Below are positions 41,101 to 51,700 of a stretch of 64,000 nucleotides of DNA, piece after piece (position 1 is the first letter of the stretch; every line of letters begins with the position of its first letter). The DNA lies in the NCBI RefSeq assembly GCF_036711975.1, contig NC_091971.1:32805501-32869500 (forward strand). Direction: 5' to 3'. The notes beneath the pieces are model-generated. The model saw only the letters and a program-made list of their open reading frames with translations. It ran no database searches and was not told the DNA's origin. The DNA is from Onthophagus taurus (lineage: Eukaryota > Arthropoda > Insecta > Coleoptera > Scarabaeidae). A program made the position numbers and the translations under genes.

Positions 41101-43968
41101 CGTACGGGTGAAATTTATGGCAATGTAAAAATCTAAGTACACGGCGTGGGGTACAGCAGAGTCATAAGAAATTACGCGAGAAGAAATATATGGATTATTA
41201 CAAACAGCAGCTTAAACATTGAATTTCTTGTAGCGCCTTTTTCTGTATTGAAGATCTTACACAAGATAGGATGTTTCTGTCTAGAAATCTTTGTTCGAAT
41301 AAATTTAGGGCATAATTAATATTCCTGCTCCATAAACAAAAGTCATTTTAGTTTTTTCAGCAATCGTGTCCCTTTCCATGCATAATTAAAATAAGCAATA
41401 AAGTTACTATTTTACAACATAAGTAATTTTTAATTTGCAATTATAAGTAGTTAGCAGGATTTGTCATGTTTTTTGTTATTATGTATTCATGATTTTCATT
41501 ATGTTCAGTTAACACAATAAAGTCACCTTAAAAAAGTTCGTTAATATACATGTCTAAATTAATGCGAAAGATTTCAAGGAGTGATTTTTCAGCAAAAATT
41601 AAGGAGAGTCTTTCATATAAGTTTTTGTTCAAAACCTCTTCCTCACCGAGTTACAGTATTCTAAAGTTAGGAGAAAAAATTGTTTTTATTTAATAAATCC
41701 ACTATGGAGGAATTTAGAAGATTGAAATTTGGCAGATAACTGTTGTTAATAAAAACCCGAAAATGTTATTACAAGAGGCTGAAAAAATCAATCCCATAAT
41801 AGTTTGCATTAGAACTTTTTAATACGTCTAAATTTTTCTATTTAAAAACTTTTTAAAAATTTAAATAGTGGAATTCAATACGGAACTTTTTTGTCTCTTG
41901 ACATTTTTTCCTAAAATTGTTAGTTTGATCACAAAAAAATAAAAATAATATACAGGCTCTAGTGAATTAATTCAGAGGTTGGTTATTATTAGTCAAAGAA
42001 GTGAAGTTATGCCAAATTAACAATTAACAAAGTTGCAGATTTTTCCCTTAATTATTATTAGGGTTATAAGTTGGAGGAGAAGGGGTTTTGAATACAAAGT
42101 TATATAAAAAACACCCCGTAATTTTCACTGAAAAATCATCCCTTGAAATCTTTCACATCAATTTAGAAACACTTGTTAATAAAATCGGAAATACATACTT
42201 CGTTTTTATTTATTTAATTGATTCTAATTAATATTTCTTAATTTTCGTATTTGTATTTTAACCAAAAAATTCTCAACGACGAAATAATAAAGAACGAATT
42301 TGTATACGTGAAATCGTTTATCTAAACTCGAGTAGTTGCAAAAAAACTTTGTTTATACTACCTACTCGTTTGATATGTGGAGGAACGCTCGGCGCTACCA
42401 CGTCTGGAATTAAGTCTGCAATAGGACGAACAAAAATCAAAACTCACCATTTAATTAGCAAGGCAATTTTTGGTTCTCTGTTATAAAAAAAGAACTGATA
42501 TTTTTTTAAATATTTAGATGTAATATTTAATGTAATTAAATATTTTATATGTTAAACAATTTCGTATTCAATCACATAAATTCAATTAATCTTTTATTCT
42601 GAGTATGCAACTTCTACTACAAGTTGGATTTCCAATTTTATTCAATTCATTCATAAATGATGTTTTTCTCGTTTGCCGTTAGAGGCAGCACGAGCTAGAG
42701 CAACCCAACTCGACCGGTTGGATAACTATGCATATCTATAAACAAGGCTAGAACTATTACTTAAAAAGTTACAGATTTCTTAAAAAGTGTTCCTTTAATT
42801 TTTTTGTGCAGTGTATTGATAAAAAATTGATAAAATAAAAATACCTAACAGATTTTAAGATTTCAACTTCCTGACTAGATATAACCCCTTAACTTACTAA
42901 ACATTAACGTTAATAACTCACCATCCATACGTAATAATAACATCCCCATTACATATTTTTTCTTGCGTAGTCAAACTAATCGCCTGTCCCGCAGTTTCAA
43001 TTTCATCTTTAACATACATTTCAATAAATTTTATTAAATAATCCTTCTTTTCGTCAATGGAATAAACATCGTTCGTTTGCATTTCATTTAAAACAGTTTT
43101 AAAATGTCTATTAGCATTTGTAATTGAAACGGACACGGGTCGACATTTGTGCAAATAATCCAATTGGAGTTTTAATACGTTTTCGAGACCTCGACAAAAT
43201 TCCACATTCATTGAAGGCTCGTAATCACGAATTAAATCTTTTAACGCGGCCAAAAAACCTAAACCGCGCGAATTTGAACCACAAATTATTTTTTCGCGAT
43301 ATTTTACACCCAACCGAATAAACGTTGGGTGAACTCCATCTTCAACGCAACAATTTTTTTTTAATTTTTCCTCATCGAGAAAACTTTTAAATCGGAGATG
43401 ATTGAAAAGATAAACTTGATCTTGATCTAAATCGGTATTAATTTGATTTAATTCGATTTGTTTTGTAGTTGGTTTTTTAGTTGATTCTTTTTTTATATCC
43501 TTTTTTATTATATCTTTTTTTGTAATATCTTTGTCAGACTTGTTTTTTTCTTTATTATCGGATGTCTCATTTTGAGGCTTTTTTGGCGTTTCCTTTAAAT
43601 TACTTTTAACATTCTTAGCCTCTTCTTTTAATTGTCGTTGTTTTTCTTGTAAAGCTCGCCTCTCGGCTTTTAATTGGGCTTTACTGGGACCTGTTTCATT
43701 TTCCGTAACTTTAACTTTTATATTATTCGTGTCTTGGTTAACGTTAATGACATCACCGTTAACATTTTTTTGTGCAACTTTTAATGCTCTTCGTTCTTTT
43801 TTTGATAAACCATCCGCTCCAACCTTTTTTTCAGCTACAAGATTAAATTCATTTAACATATTTTTAGAGGTTATATCCAAAATTAAGTGAGGTTATGTTA
43901 CGTTACAAAAAAATTTCTTCGGGTAACTTACGATTTATCTGAGGATTTTTCGATTTTGCTTCATCCAT
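25514..43968 (-). CDS. eIF2Bdelta: Translation initiation factor eIF2B subunit delta
   Basis: Four exons: 43968-43932, 43834-42922, 26134-25776 and 25725-25514 (506 codons plus stop, in frame). eIF2B is the guanine-nucleotide exchange factor for eIF2; delta is a regulatory subunit of the cytosolic decamer that senses phosphorylated eIF2 alpha. Low-complexity Lys/Glu-rich N-terminus (about residues 15-140), then the Rossmann-like eIF2B alpha/beta/delta domain with [82 protein letters not shown] and C-terminal [17 protein letters not shown]...[11 protein letters not shown]. The start at 43968 is chosen because that 12-codon exon splices in frame into exon 2. Total length is close to other animal delta subunits. 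Intron 2 is 16.8 kb and packed with transposons. Confidence 0.95.
26196..26923. mobile_element. Palindromic CTAG-rich element
   Basis: Inverted arms start GCTTAAAAATCGA and run through AAGTGCGGAA, TTACGGAAAAATCAC and GTGACGTCACG to GGTTGGGTTAAAC. The middle (26350-26760) is a dense array of the words CTAGAACTAACACTAG and TCTAGTGTTAGTTCTAG plus a GCCGTCTTGAAAGACATG unit. No coding, although the array creates spurious open frames. A half copy lies at 46486-46608. Confidence 0.78.
26960..28315 (+). pseudogene. Mutator-like transposase remnant
   Basis: Plus-strand frames, broken by several stops, match the insect Mutator-like transposase family I know from many arthropod genomes: a GDGTWKKRGF-like block (near 27640), [31 protein letters not shown] text near 27810, [24 protein letters not shown] (near 27930, catalytic GDGD region), [22 protein letters not shown] and [17 protein letters not shown]. 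The order and spacing are preserved. Dead copy in the eIF2B delta intron. Termini were not fixed. Confidence 0.72.
28316..28728. mobile_element. Left half of a foldback element, interrupted
   Basis: Pairs in inverted orientation with 32758-33050: CAACATGATGGAGTATGTTT, AACGGCT/AACGGTT, TTTTCGAAATTTGGAA and CTATACCTAACATTAATAGT occur in both. Three other elements sit between the halves (28729-29352, 29368-31685 and 31717-32757). Confidence 0.7.
28729..29352. mobile_element. TIR element, possibly non-autonomous piggyBac-like
   Basis: Tips CCTAGTGTGC...GCACACTAGG are flanked by TTAA on both sides, as for piggyBac-type elements. However, the inverted repeat seems to extend past TTAA (ATCGATAT on both sides), so TTAA may be part of the TIR. 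No transposase coding found in the 624 bp. Confidence 0.5.
29624..31421 (-). mobile_element. Mariner-like element with near-complete transposase
   Basis: TA-flanked; about 130-bp inverted ends (CAGGTGTCCCTAAAATTTGT; the right end differs slightly, AGGGCAGCCTG). 1.8 kb long, with a minus-strand transposase region 30227-31112. Confidence 0.85.
30227..31112 (-). pseudogene. Mariner-like transposase, few defects
   Basis: N-terminal HTH region 31112-30909 ([29 protein letters not shown]), a middle part in which [16 protein letters not shown] is followed by a stop, then 30640-30227 with [16 protein letters not shown] (first Asp), [28 protein letters not shown] (second Asp) and RWIGLG. The C-terminal SPDL block is garbled (ISWPPDRR), indicating a frame break. 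Typical DD-type mariner layout. Confidence 0.82.
31717..32757. mobile_element. 1.04-kb foldback MITE
   Basis: TA-flanked tips CAGGGTGATTCACATAAGAA and complement; two ~500-bp arms meet around 32225 at the words GTCAAACTTGACAAATAGG / CCTATTTGTCAAGTTTGAC. Arms are roughly 90-95% alike by eye. Non-coding. Confidence 0.87.
32758..33050. mobile_element. Right half of the interrupted foldback
   Basis: Inverted partner of 28465-28728 (see there). The right tip is missing; the sequence gives way to the TIR element at 33059. Confidence 0.65.
33500..34800 (-). pseudogene. Transposase-like protein of the CACAAACTG element
   Basis: The best piece is 33991-34425 (144 codons): [53 protein letters not shown] and [13 protein letters not shown]. 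Upstream (near 34450) [20 protein letters not shown] fits a DNA-binding start. Downstream (33500-33990), frames shift through a [17 protein letters not shown] block and an [14 protein letters not shown] block, probably catalytic acidic regions. Several stops and frame breaks. Described from conserved word order; no function assigned beyond transposon-encoded. Confidence 0.6.
35140..35650. mobile_element. TIR insertion within the CACAAACTG element
   Basis: Inverted ends GGTTTAGGATATCAAATGTA and TTTGACATCCTAAACCC with subterminal repeats of GTAACC/GTAGCC words. It includes a CACTTGCAACGTGTTTCAGT-type palindrome near 35340. Exact borders are approximate. Confidence 0.5.
35587..35910 (-). CDS. 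Small open frame, N-terminal part of element protein
   Basis: Starts [20 protein letters not shown] and continues with [28 protein letters not shown], which looks like a Tudor/SH3-like barrel (W..D, GS.VKM, WY.G.VI). Real coding probably stops near 35655, where the inserted repeat starts; the [11 protein letters not shown] tail is repeat-derived. It may be the first exon of the CACAAACTG element protein, on the same strand and upstream. Function unknown. Confidence 0.45.
   Translation of the reverse strand: MSLSKMDVLVLWKDDSKNVVASKELMFRGCLKKGSKVKMFYNKKWYSGKVIDTEYVDASDALTQLESREVSEDVLLARIICKLKCYGGFRMSNLTTVAVTLAVAVAV
36081..36328. other. Relic repeat spacer
   Basis: Holds one more CACAAAGCGGCGTACG-like tip (near 36165, complement) and a ~45-bp stretch around 36260-36305 shared in inverted orientation with 28385-28440. 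No coding. Confidence 0.4.
36329..37725 (-). mobile_element. Tc1-like element, GC-rich
   Basis: TA-flanked TIRs starting CACTGTTGGAAATAATTCAC on both ends; the match continues through GAGCACACCCTRTATAAYCTGAAYGC. 1.4 kb, the usual Tc1 length. The interior is much richer in GC than the surrounding DNA. The minus-strand transposase (36434-37591) has several breaks. Confidence 0.87.
36434..37591 (-). pseudogene. Tc1-like transposase, broken
   Basis: Pieces in order: HTH part 37591-37334 ([26 protein letters not shown]); Tc1-type second DNA-binding part 37249-37043 ([29 protein letters not shown]); [10 protein letters not shown] with the first Asp (37018-36836) and [13 protein letters not shown]; then 36829-36434 with [13 protein letters not shown] (second Asp) and [15 protein letters not shown] (DDE triad Glu). 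Four frames are used, so at least three frame breaks or stops. The order is complete. Confidence 0.85.
37740..39600. mobile_element. Large foldback element (GTCTCACGTAACTGG tips)
   Basis: TA-flanked; left tip CACGATGTCTCACGTAACTG, right tip CAGTTACGTGAGACACCCTG. Long inverted arms (about 430 bp outside the nested element) share CTACCGGAAGTAGACCATAA and CGTTTTTCGTTTTCGAGTTA. The centre is replaced by the nested element 38167-39175. Confidence 0.83.
38167..39175 (+). mobile_element. Nested mariner-like element with transposase N-terminus
   Basis: Tips CAGGATGGTCAAAAATTGAA and complement near 39175, arms of about 170 bp. Between them 38549-38743 (plus) encodes [22 protein letters not shown] and [16 protein letters not shown], the second helix-turn-helix region of the insect mariner family seen at 13590 and 31112. 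The rest of the transposase is lost. Confidence 0.7.
39603..39738. mobile_element. Short mariner-like MITE
   Basis: Between TATAGGGTGTTCCATTTAA and GAGACACGCTGTATA; tips resemble the other TA MITEs but only about 10 bp are inverted. Low information. Confidence 0.4.
39740..40506. other. Unassigned intronic stretch
   Basis: Part of the eIF2B delta intron. A 65-codon open frame (39823-40020) shows no recognisable motif; no repeat ends seen. Confidence 0.4.
40507..41102. mobile_element. Foldback MITE (GACGTCTGTCAAGTTGGCAC tips)
   Basis: Outer arms GTCTGTCAAGTTGGCACTAC and complement; nested inner inverted repeats around GCTAACTTGACAGTG / CACTGTCAAGTTAGC and ATGACGTCAT. Three layers of inverted repeat in 600 bp, non-coding, no TA-CAGGG tip. 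Confidence 0.78.
41103..41519. other. Unassigned intronic stretch
   Basis: No coding, tRNA or repeat tips seen in this 417-bp part of the eIF2B delta intron. Confidence 0.4.
41520..42190. mobile_element. Imperfect foldback element
   Basis: Arms pair through GAAAGATTTCAAGGAGTGAT / ATCATCCCTTGAAATCTTTC and TGAAAAATCA-type words; the centre is near 41860. The arms are clearly more diverged than those of the other foldbacks, so it is older. Confidence 0.6.
42555..42752 (-). repeat. Dispersed 198-bp repeat C, copy 1 (possible solo LTR)
   Basis: About 97-98% identical to 56054-56251. The minus strand carries AATAAA (GAATAAAAGATTAATTG), as expected in an LTR or the 3' end of a retroelement. No TIRs and no coding. 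Confidence 0.65.
42922..43968 (-). CDS. eIF2Bdelta: eIF2B delta exons 1 and 2
   Basis: Exon 1 (43968-43932) begins ATGGATGAAGC and ends AAATC|GTAAGT. Exon 2 (43834-42922) follows TTTAATCTTGTAG and ends GGATG|GTGAGT. Exon 2 holds the Lys-rich tail and most of the regulatory domain up to ITYG. A frame also opens at an ATG at 43880, but 43880-43835 would be intronic in this model. Confidence 0.88.
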
Positions 43969-45332
43969 TTGAATCACTTTATGATTTTTTTTCTTCTAAA
44001 ATGTTTTAATTAATTTTTAAAGCGAATGATGCAATAATTTCAGGGCATGTAAAAGTCAACCGACAAAGAAAATTCACATGCACTCCTATTTGTTCTTTAT
44101 TGACTTATTGTTGTAGATAAAACACTAAATATGTAGTAATTATTGTTTTAAAACTAATAATTAATTGAGAGAGAGAAAATTAAGAATTTGTTCTAATAGA
44201 TATTAATAAATTTGGTTTTTGTTAATATAACGCCATCTATTAAAGAATATCAAAAGTATCCAGTCACCTTCAACCAAAATAATCTTTCAAAATTCCTTAT
44301 AAATCAATCATTTAAATTAATAAATTATTTTTAATCGTTGATGTATGTATTTTTATTATTATAACTAATTATTTGTTCATAAAGATACTTGGAGAATGTT
44401 TTTACTTCAGCCTGTCTTTATTCACTTCTGGATGTATGCTTCTTCCATGATTTTCCATGTCTCTCCGTGTGATGTCATTTGTAGTAGAGATATCAGAAAA
44501 GTAATTATTCGTTACATGAGTACTCATTACTCTCGTTACTTCACACTTTGATTATTTTTTATCCCTGAGACTTGTTTTCATAATCATAATAAGTTGCTAG
44601 TAGAGTGGTTGATATAAAGATGGAGCTACGCTACTAACAATGATGAAATCTATAATGTTATTATTTTTAGGATGTAAATATTTAAACTTTGAATTTATAT
44701 TTTTTAATGCATTAAATAAAAATAACTTATTTTTAAATCACGTTTTTTTTATTTAATATTTAAACCATATCTAAATTTTTTTAAATTAGATTAACAAAAA
44801 TGAGGGATTCCCAGAAATTAAATCTACTGGTAGTAGTGGAGTTATGATGAAAATATTTAAGTTTTCATTTTAAAAATGGGGGTTTCGCCGGAAATTAACA
44901 TGAACATGAACATTTATTGCCATAAACAATTACAAAAAAGATTTAATAACAAATGAAAACACAATCAATATTATTACATAATTATTAGACAAATCAATTT
45001 ATCGGGGGTAAATACACAAGAACTTGACTTTTAATCGGATAATTTTATTTTTACAGAAAAGATAAAATCGCTCCAGCTAAAGCTGTCGCGATTTTATCAT
45101 GCTTTTGATTGAGAGTTATTTCCAAAGGGTAACAAAGCTTGAGTGAATTAAAAATAAAATTATCCTGATTTAAAATCAAGCTCGAGCGTATTTTAGGGAG
45201 ATTAATACACGACAATTGCACAATTTATTGACAATTTTTAATTATTTATTAACTATTTTTGACTTAATTATAGTTGTCAAAAATGTGACAGGTAAACAAA
45301 AGTATATATATGGTAGTCGCGTTTTTATCAGT
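43969..45332. other. Upstream region of eIF2B delta
   Basis: Contains the presumed promoter and 5' UTR of eIF2B delta (just above 43968), but no TATA or initiator could be fixed. A ~58-bp segment at 44946-45004 recurs at 54867-54928. No other coding seen. Confidence 0.4.
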
Positions 45333-46272
45333 TATAGTAGACGCCACGAGAGCTGGCAGCACGGTGTGTTAACTCAATACGTATAAAAAAAGACAGCTAT
45401 TTAATGGGTACCACGGACGGCTAGATGGCACTGTAAGCACAAATTGCTTAAAGTCCCTAGATTTACAAAGTAACTATGTAACTAAGTAACTATGTCGTTC
45501 TATTGATGACATTACGCCAAAATTCCTTTCATTTTTTCTCGTGGTACTCTGAAGAGTCGAAAGTGCAGGCGTTTTGTTGCAGACAAAACGAAGTGAAAAC
45601 AAAATTCAAATTTTCACCAATCAACATGAAAATGATACCTTTACTGTTATCATTTTCATGTTGACTGGTGGAAGTTTGAAATCAATAATTAATAACCATT
45701 AACTGAATAAAAATACTTTTAAATTTCGCGCTTTATTAAAAGTAGTAGGTACCACAGACCACTAGAGGCGTTGAAATCAATTTGACCGAAAAAATAGTGG
45801 GGAGTAATGCTTCTATATATATATATATTTATATTTATTTTTCTATGGCTGGTAGTAAATCATCATTTTCCGCTCTTACAAATGCCATACGTAGTTCACA
45901 AACCGCTATAGACTAATGTATGTTGGAAAAAGATAGCATTAGTTTAATATGTCTGCTGTACAATTCAAATGGCCACGTCGAAAAAGTACGTCTGTTCTTC
46001 TAAGAGATGTCACTCTATAATTCTAACCTCAAATCGAAACGTCTTGTGAGCGTTGTCATGAATCTGTTAGTGTTTTCACAAGCCAAAAATATTTTCTTTG
46101 AAAGGAAAATCATTAAATAATATCTTTGACAATGTTTGACATATAACCTCCATTACTAACATAACCTGCATTTAAATGTATGTGGTGAAATAATCTAAGT
46201 CGTACGTCCATATCTTGATTCATACCATTTTTAAGCGATCTGTCACTGCCAGCTCTCGTGGTTTCTACTATA
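45333..46272. mobile_element. TIR element (TATAGTAGACGCCACGAGAG)
   Basis: Inverted tips TATAGTAG..CCACGAGAGCTGGCAG at both ends. The inner palindrome (45615-45675) has ATCAACATGAAAATGAT / ATCATTTTCATGTTGA arms. Non-coding, family unknown. Confidence 0.65.
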
Positions 46273-46485
46273 TAAAATATCACGTGTGATTTATTCAGTT
46301 GAAAAACCTAGGTAACTTTTATCCACTTAAAAAATTACGTTATTGGTCGAAATTTTAAACGATCGTTACTCTGATTGGTTGTATATTATTGGAGTGCATT
46401 AATCGCCTATATAAATTAAACAATTTCAGGTTAGGATTTAATACGAAAATGCATGTTTAACATTGCTTTTAACTTCCAAAACGAA

Positions 46486-46608
46486 ACGTCAAATCGTAAC
46501 TTTAAAGTGATTTTTCGGTAAGTACTACACTTTTGCGCACCTTTTTTAACATTAACGCCTCTTTTGAGTCATTTCCTATCAATTAAAAAAAAATCATCGA
46601 TTTTTAAG
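46486..46608 (+). repeat. Half copy of the CTAG-rich palindromic element
   Basis: Matches the right arm of 26196-26923: CTTTAAAGTGATTTTTCGGT, ACTACACTTTTGCGCAC and the end TCGATTTTTAAG. The CTAG array and the other arm are absent. Confidence 0.7.
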
Positions 46609-47008
46609 ACAGACTGTTAATCTTGATATACAGTGTGTCCCCGGATTGTGTCCCCGTAAGGTATAATTGACGATACATTTTTGAATTCAAATTCCATCTT
46701 TTGCAATTAAAGTCTGGATGCCATAAAACGAAATATAACCAAGTTTTACGTCAAATGTCCTCAAAGTACCAAAGTTAACGCAAGAAGTTTGTTAACTGTT
46801 GCAGGTAAAGTGGCCTTTCTGAGCAATGTACAACAAAAGTTGATTAAGATAAAATGTTTGTTATGTTAAATTATAGCGGTATGCCGAATTTTATTAATTT
46901 AGATAAGATTAACAAAACATTTTCGATCTAACAGTTTCAATTTTTTTGTTTTAAACGGTCTAAATTGTTATTAAAATTTTCAGTGTACACTTTTTGTTTT
47001 ACATAACC

Positions 47009-47745
47009 TCAAAAATAAAAATCCATAATAAATAAATCCGGACTTCTTGGCGACTGTGGTTGCGGATCATACCTACCAATCCATTTTTTTCGAAATAACG
47101 TATTTAAATAATTTCTAATTAAAATGGTCGAATGTGGGCCGCAACCATCTTGTTGAAAATATAATTTATTGCGTTTTTCTAAATCCACGCCGTGAAGATA
47201 ATGAAATAAATAATTTTCTAGTATTTCCACATATCGGTGTTGATTCAAATTGCCGTTTATGAAGTGAGGTCCAATAACACCGTCCCACGAAACAGCACAC
47301 CACGCATTCACTTTCTGGGAATACTAGCGTGTACAAATTATGCGATAATGTGGATTAGTCTTTGACCAGAATCGACAATTTTGTGATGTAACCACTCCAT
47401 TAGTGGTGAACGATGCTTCGTCCGAAAATATTATGTTTTTTAAAAAAATTCTGTCTTTCAAAATTTTGTACCCAAGCCACAAATAATAATCTAAACGTTT
47501 TGCTTCATCACCTAATTCGATAGTGGGGTTAAATTTTGGTTTATAATAGGACACCTTACCGTAATCCATTGCGTTCGTTACTGCAACAATCAACCTCGCA
47601 TCATGTTCATCTAAAAGCTTTCTTTCTTTCCTTTTATTTTCCACATTTGCCCGTTTCCGAAATTTTTTTAACAACTCTCTTAATTGTTTTTTTATCTACT
47701 AAAAATCCAAATTTTTCCTCAAATTGCCTTAAAACTGCATTGTAA
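47009..47745 (-). pseudogene. M3 mariner-like transposase, one main break
   Basis: Upstream piece 47674-47324: KKFRKRANVENKRKERKL, DEHDARLIVAV and IIFSDEASFTTNGVV (first Asp). Downstream piece 47311-47009: NAWCAVSWDGVIGPHFI, LYFQQDGCGPHST (second Asp), KWIGRYDP and SPRSPDLFIMDFYF (terminal block). A single stop/frame break near 47318 separates them; the N-terminus above 47674 is also in another frame. Confidence 0.83.
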
Positions 47746-48281
47746 CTAATGTTCCCCAATCCATAGCAGTGCACTATAAATATTTTATGTTGTAATGTAA
47801 ACATGATCAATTAATATTTGACGATAGGCTAAAGCTAAGCTATCAAATGATAATTGTTACTTCACTCAGGTCATATGTTTTTATTGTAAAACGGAATATT
47901 AGAAAAAGATTTTCAAGAAAAAACTCATTTTTTCTTTTATAATTTATCTGATAACATATAGCATTCCATCATGTTACATTTTTTATAATGTTTGAAATTC
48001 ATTGTAAAGTTTTATTCAGTTTCGTTATACTTTGACACTTAACATGCTGGTGCTTCGTACCAGCACATAATGCCAGAGTTGTTATCGAATTTTTAAATAC
48101 AAACGTTGGCGATTATTTGATACATTATGTTCCATCATAGTATGTATGGTTATCACCATAGCAACATTAACTTTTAAATACATACATTAGTTTTAGATGG
48201 AACAAAATGAATTTTTGTTAATTATTTAACAACTATAAGAAATATACCCCACAAACTATACAAGGTGTATCTGAATGACTG

Positions 48282-48478
48282 TGTGGGAAGAGTCACCAAT
48301 TTGTGGGACAATTTAAAAAGAGATTAAAACCAATTTTCGTTACAACGTGACTTGACTTTTTATTTTGTTATAATAATAATAATAAACAACACTTTTTGTA
48401 TCACTATGGATTTACAATTTTTGTTTAAAAAAGAACTTATTACTATGATTTATATTTATAATTGTGGTGGTTGCCACA
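48282..48478 (-). repeat. LTR (3' LTR in element orientation)
   Basis: 197 bp, preceded on the plus strand by GACTG (target duplication). Just inside lies a purine-rich tract on the element strand (GTGGGAGGGAATATA), the likely polypurine tract. Confidence 0.95.
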
Positions 48479-48742
48479 TATATTCCCTCCCACAACAGGA
48501 AATGATAATGGCTATAAAAGGAAAAGGAGTAACGAAACATTCAGTCTTGAATTGAAAGCCGCTGTTTTTATTACCAATATTTCGATTTCCAATAAAGGGA
48601 AATAAATATTGGTTCAGCAACAGACTATTTGAAATGCATATAAAAAGAAACGCATCTGTTGACGTATAGTACTGTCAACTGATGTTTATAAAATTAATTT
48701 GGTTATTTTAAATTGACAATGTAATGAATTTTGGTTAATTAG

Positions 48743-51700
48743 TTATTCTGATGTATCAACGTAATTGACATTGTCATAATTGTCATGCAACTTATCATTC
48801 AAAATGAATGCAGGTTTTAAACGATCTATGCTGATGGTATCATGTAAGTTATTACGAAGAATCTTAAAGGTTTTTTCATATTTTTTAATAACCTTATAAG
48901 GTCCATCATAACTAAAATTAAGTGAAGGTCGACGACCTTCGATTCTAACAAAAACATAATTTGAATTAAATAAATCTTTATGAATAAAAGGTTTTGAATA
49001 ACAATGGAATGATGAAGAAATTGGCTTAATTGCGGATAAACTCTGTCGCAAATTTGATAAAAGTGGTTCAATTTCCACTTGTGAGGTAGAAGTAATAAAG
49101 AATTCTCCGGGCAATCGGAGTGTTTGCCCGTATACTAATTCAGCGGAAGTACAACCGAGATCCTCTTTTAATGTAGATCGTAGTCCTAATAAAATGAGTG
49201 GAAGAGCGTCGTTCCACTTTTTACCAGAACTACTAGCAGTAATAGCGGTTTTGAGAGTTCGGTGAAATCTCTCTAAAATACCATTACTTTGTGGATGGTA
49301 TCTGGAAGTGTGTATTTGATGGATACCAAGTATTTTATTAAATTGAGAAAAAAGTTTGGATTCAAACTGTTTGCCTCGATCATGGGTAATAGTGTAAGGT
49401 ATACCGAATCTTGAAAAATGATGACGAAGTAATGTAGTCGCTATGGTGGAAAAGGTTATATCTTTGAGGGGAAACGCTTCAGGCCATCGAGTAAACCGAT
49501 CAATAACGGTTAGTATGTAAGTACAACCAAGTGATGGGGAAAGAGGACCAATTAAATCAATATGTATATGTTCAAATCTACCTCTCGGAATGGGTATGTT
49601 CTGAGGAGGAGATTTGATATGTCTATGAACTTTCGCTTGTTGGCAATTTAGACAAGCTTTTGTCCATAATTGAATGTTTCTAGACATGTGAGGCCAAAAG
49701 AAGCGAGATTTAAGATTGTGAAGTGTTGATCGAATGCCAGAATGAGTTAAATTATGAAATTTATCAAAGATTTCTTTTCTCAAATTTTTAGGAATATAAA
49801 TTCTGTGTGAAGTTAAAGAAGTTTCACACCAAACTTTGCATTTTGTATTTGCAACCGTTTGAAGAGATAATTGGTATGGAGTATTGTTCGAAAATTGATT
49901 GCGTAGAAGATGATTTAACTCCTCATCTTTGACTTGGGCTGCTCGTATGTCCTCAGGCGATGGATAATTAGATGAAAGGGATTCAATAGTGATTCGTGAC
50001 AAAGCATCGGCTACAATATTAGAGTCACCTTTAATAAATTTGATATCTGAGGTAAATTGTGTTATATAATTTAGGTAACGGGTTTGGCGAGGAGTTTTAT
50101 CTGAAAGACTAAAAAAGGAATTTATTAACGGTTTGTGATCAGTAAAAATTGTAAAATGATTTCCATGTAGGTAATGCTTAAAAAATTTAATGGCGGAATA
50201 AATTGCCAATAATTCACGATCAAAAGTGGAATATTTCGATTGAGTAGAAGTGAGCTTTTTTGAATAAAAAGCAAGAGGTGCTGTAAAATTATCAACTGCT
50301 TGCGAAAGAACGGCTCCCATAGCAGTGTCGGAAGCGTCTGTGGTTAAATGTAAAGCAGCACCAGGGCAAGGATGAGCTAAAGCGATCGAATTTGCCAAAG
50401 CACTTTTGGCCGAAACAAAAGAATTGGAATTTTCTTGAGACCAAAGTATAAGTTGTGTTTTGGAACTAAGGGAAGTTGCCAAATTATAAAGAGGTCGTAA
50501 TATCTCTGAAAAATTTGGTACGAACCGGTGAAAGTAGTTTATCATCCCTAAAAATCTTTGAAGTTCCTTTAAATTTGTAGGTTTTGGAAAATCATTAATA
50601 GATTTTACTTTCAATTGAGAAGGGCGGATTCCTTCTGAAGAAATTTCATGCGCAAGGAAATCTAAAGAGGAAACTCCAAAAAGACATTTTGATGGTTGGA
50701 TATTGATACCGTAAGCGGTTAACCTCTCAAAGAGTGTTGATAAGTGAAGTAAATGGTCTTCTTCGTTTTTACTTGCGACAAGGATATCATCTAAATAGAC
50801 AAAAATGAAATCGAGACCAGAAAGTACTTCGTTCATGAAGCGTTGGAACGTTTGGGCGGCATTTTTGAGGCCAAAGGGCATTCTCAAAAATTCGAATAAA
50901 CCAAATGGTGTTGAAATCGCTGTTTTGGGAATATCTTCTTCAGCCACAGGTACTCGATGGTATGCACGTACAAGATCGACTTTAGAAAATATTGTACAAC
51001 CATGAAGATGCAGATTGAAGTCATGGATATGAGGTAATGGATAGCGATCAGGTATTGTGGCAAGGTTCAATTGACGATAGTCGCCACATGGCCGCCAATC
51101 ATTTGAATCTTTTTTAGGCACCATGTGCAATGGGGAAGAAACTTGTGAAGAAGATGGCCGACAGATTCCAAGTGATACCATGTGTTCAAATTCTTTTTTA
51201 GCGATAGAAAATTTTATGGGGTCTAAACGTCTTGGACGACAAAACGGCAAGTGAGTGTTTGTGATGATTCGATGTTGCGTTGTGTGTTTAATTGGAGATA
51301 AAAAATTAGGTGATGAAGTTAATTTTGGGAAAGATTTAACGAGAGAAGTGAATTTAGTTTCGATAGAGAAGAGTTTGGGTATTGGTATAAAAGATTTTTT
51401 GATGCTACCTATTGAAGATAATTTGGTAGTATTATCAATTAAACGACGATTTTTGATGTCGACGATAATGTCGAATTTGTTTAAGAAATCAGCGCCAATA
51501 ATTGGTTTGTTGACATCAGCAATTGTGAAAACATGTGGAAAATTTCTTCTTAATTGCAATGTTAATGTTAACAATTTTTTTCCATAGGTAATTATTGGCG
51601 TACCATTTGCAGCCGTTAATGTAGAAATGGTATCTCTCTTATGTTTACGAAAGAATTTATAAGGCAGCACAGAGATGTCTGCTCCTGTATCAATCAGAAA

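Noticed and set aside
43835-43880. ATG at 43880 as the eIF2B delta start
   Set aside because: The frame is open, but a splice acceptor at 43835-43836 and a matching 12-codon first exon with GTAAGT give a better model. Without RNA data this is not fully excluded.
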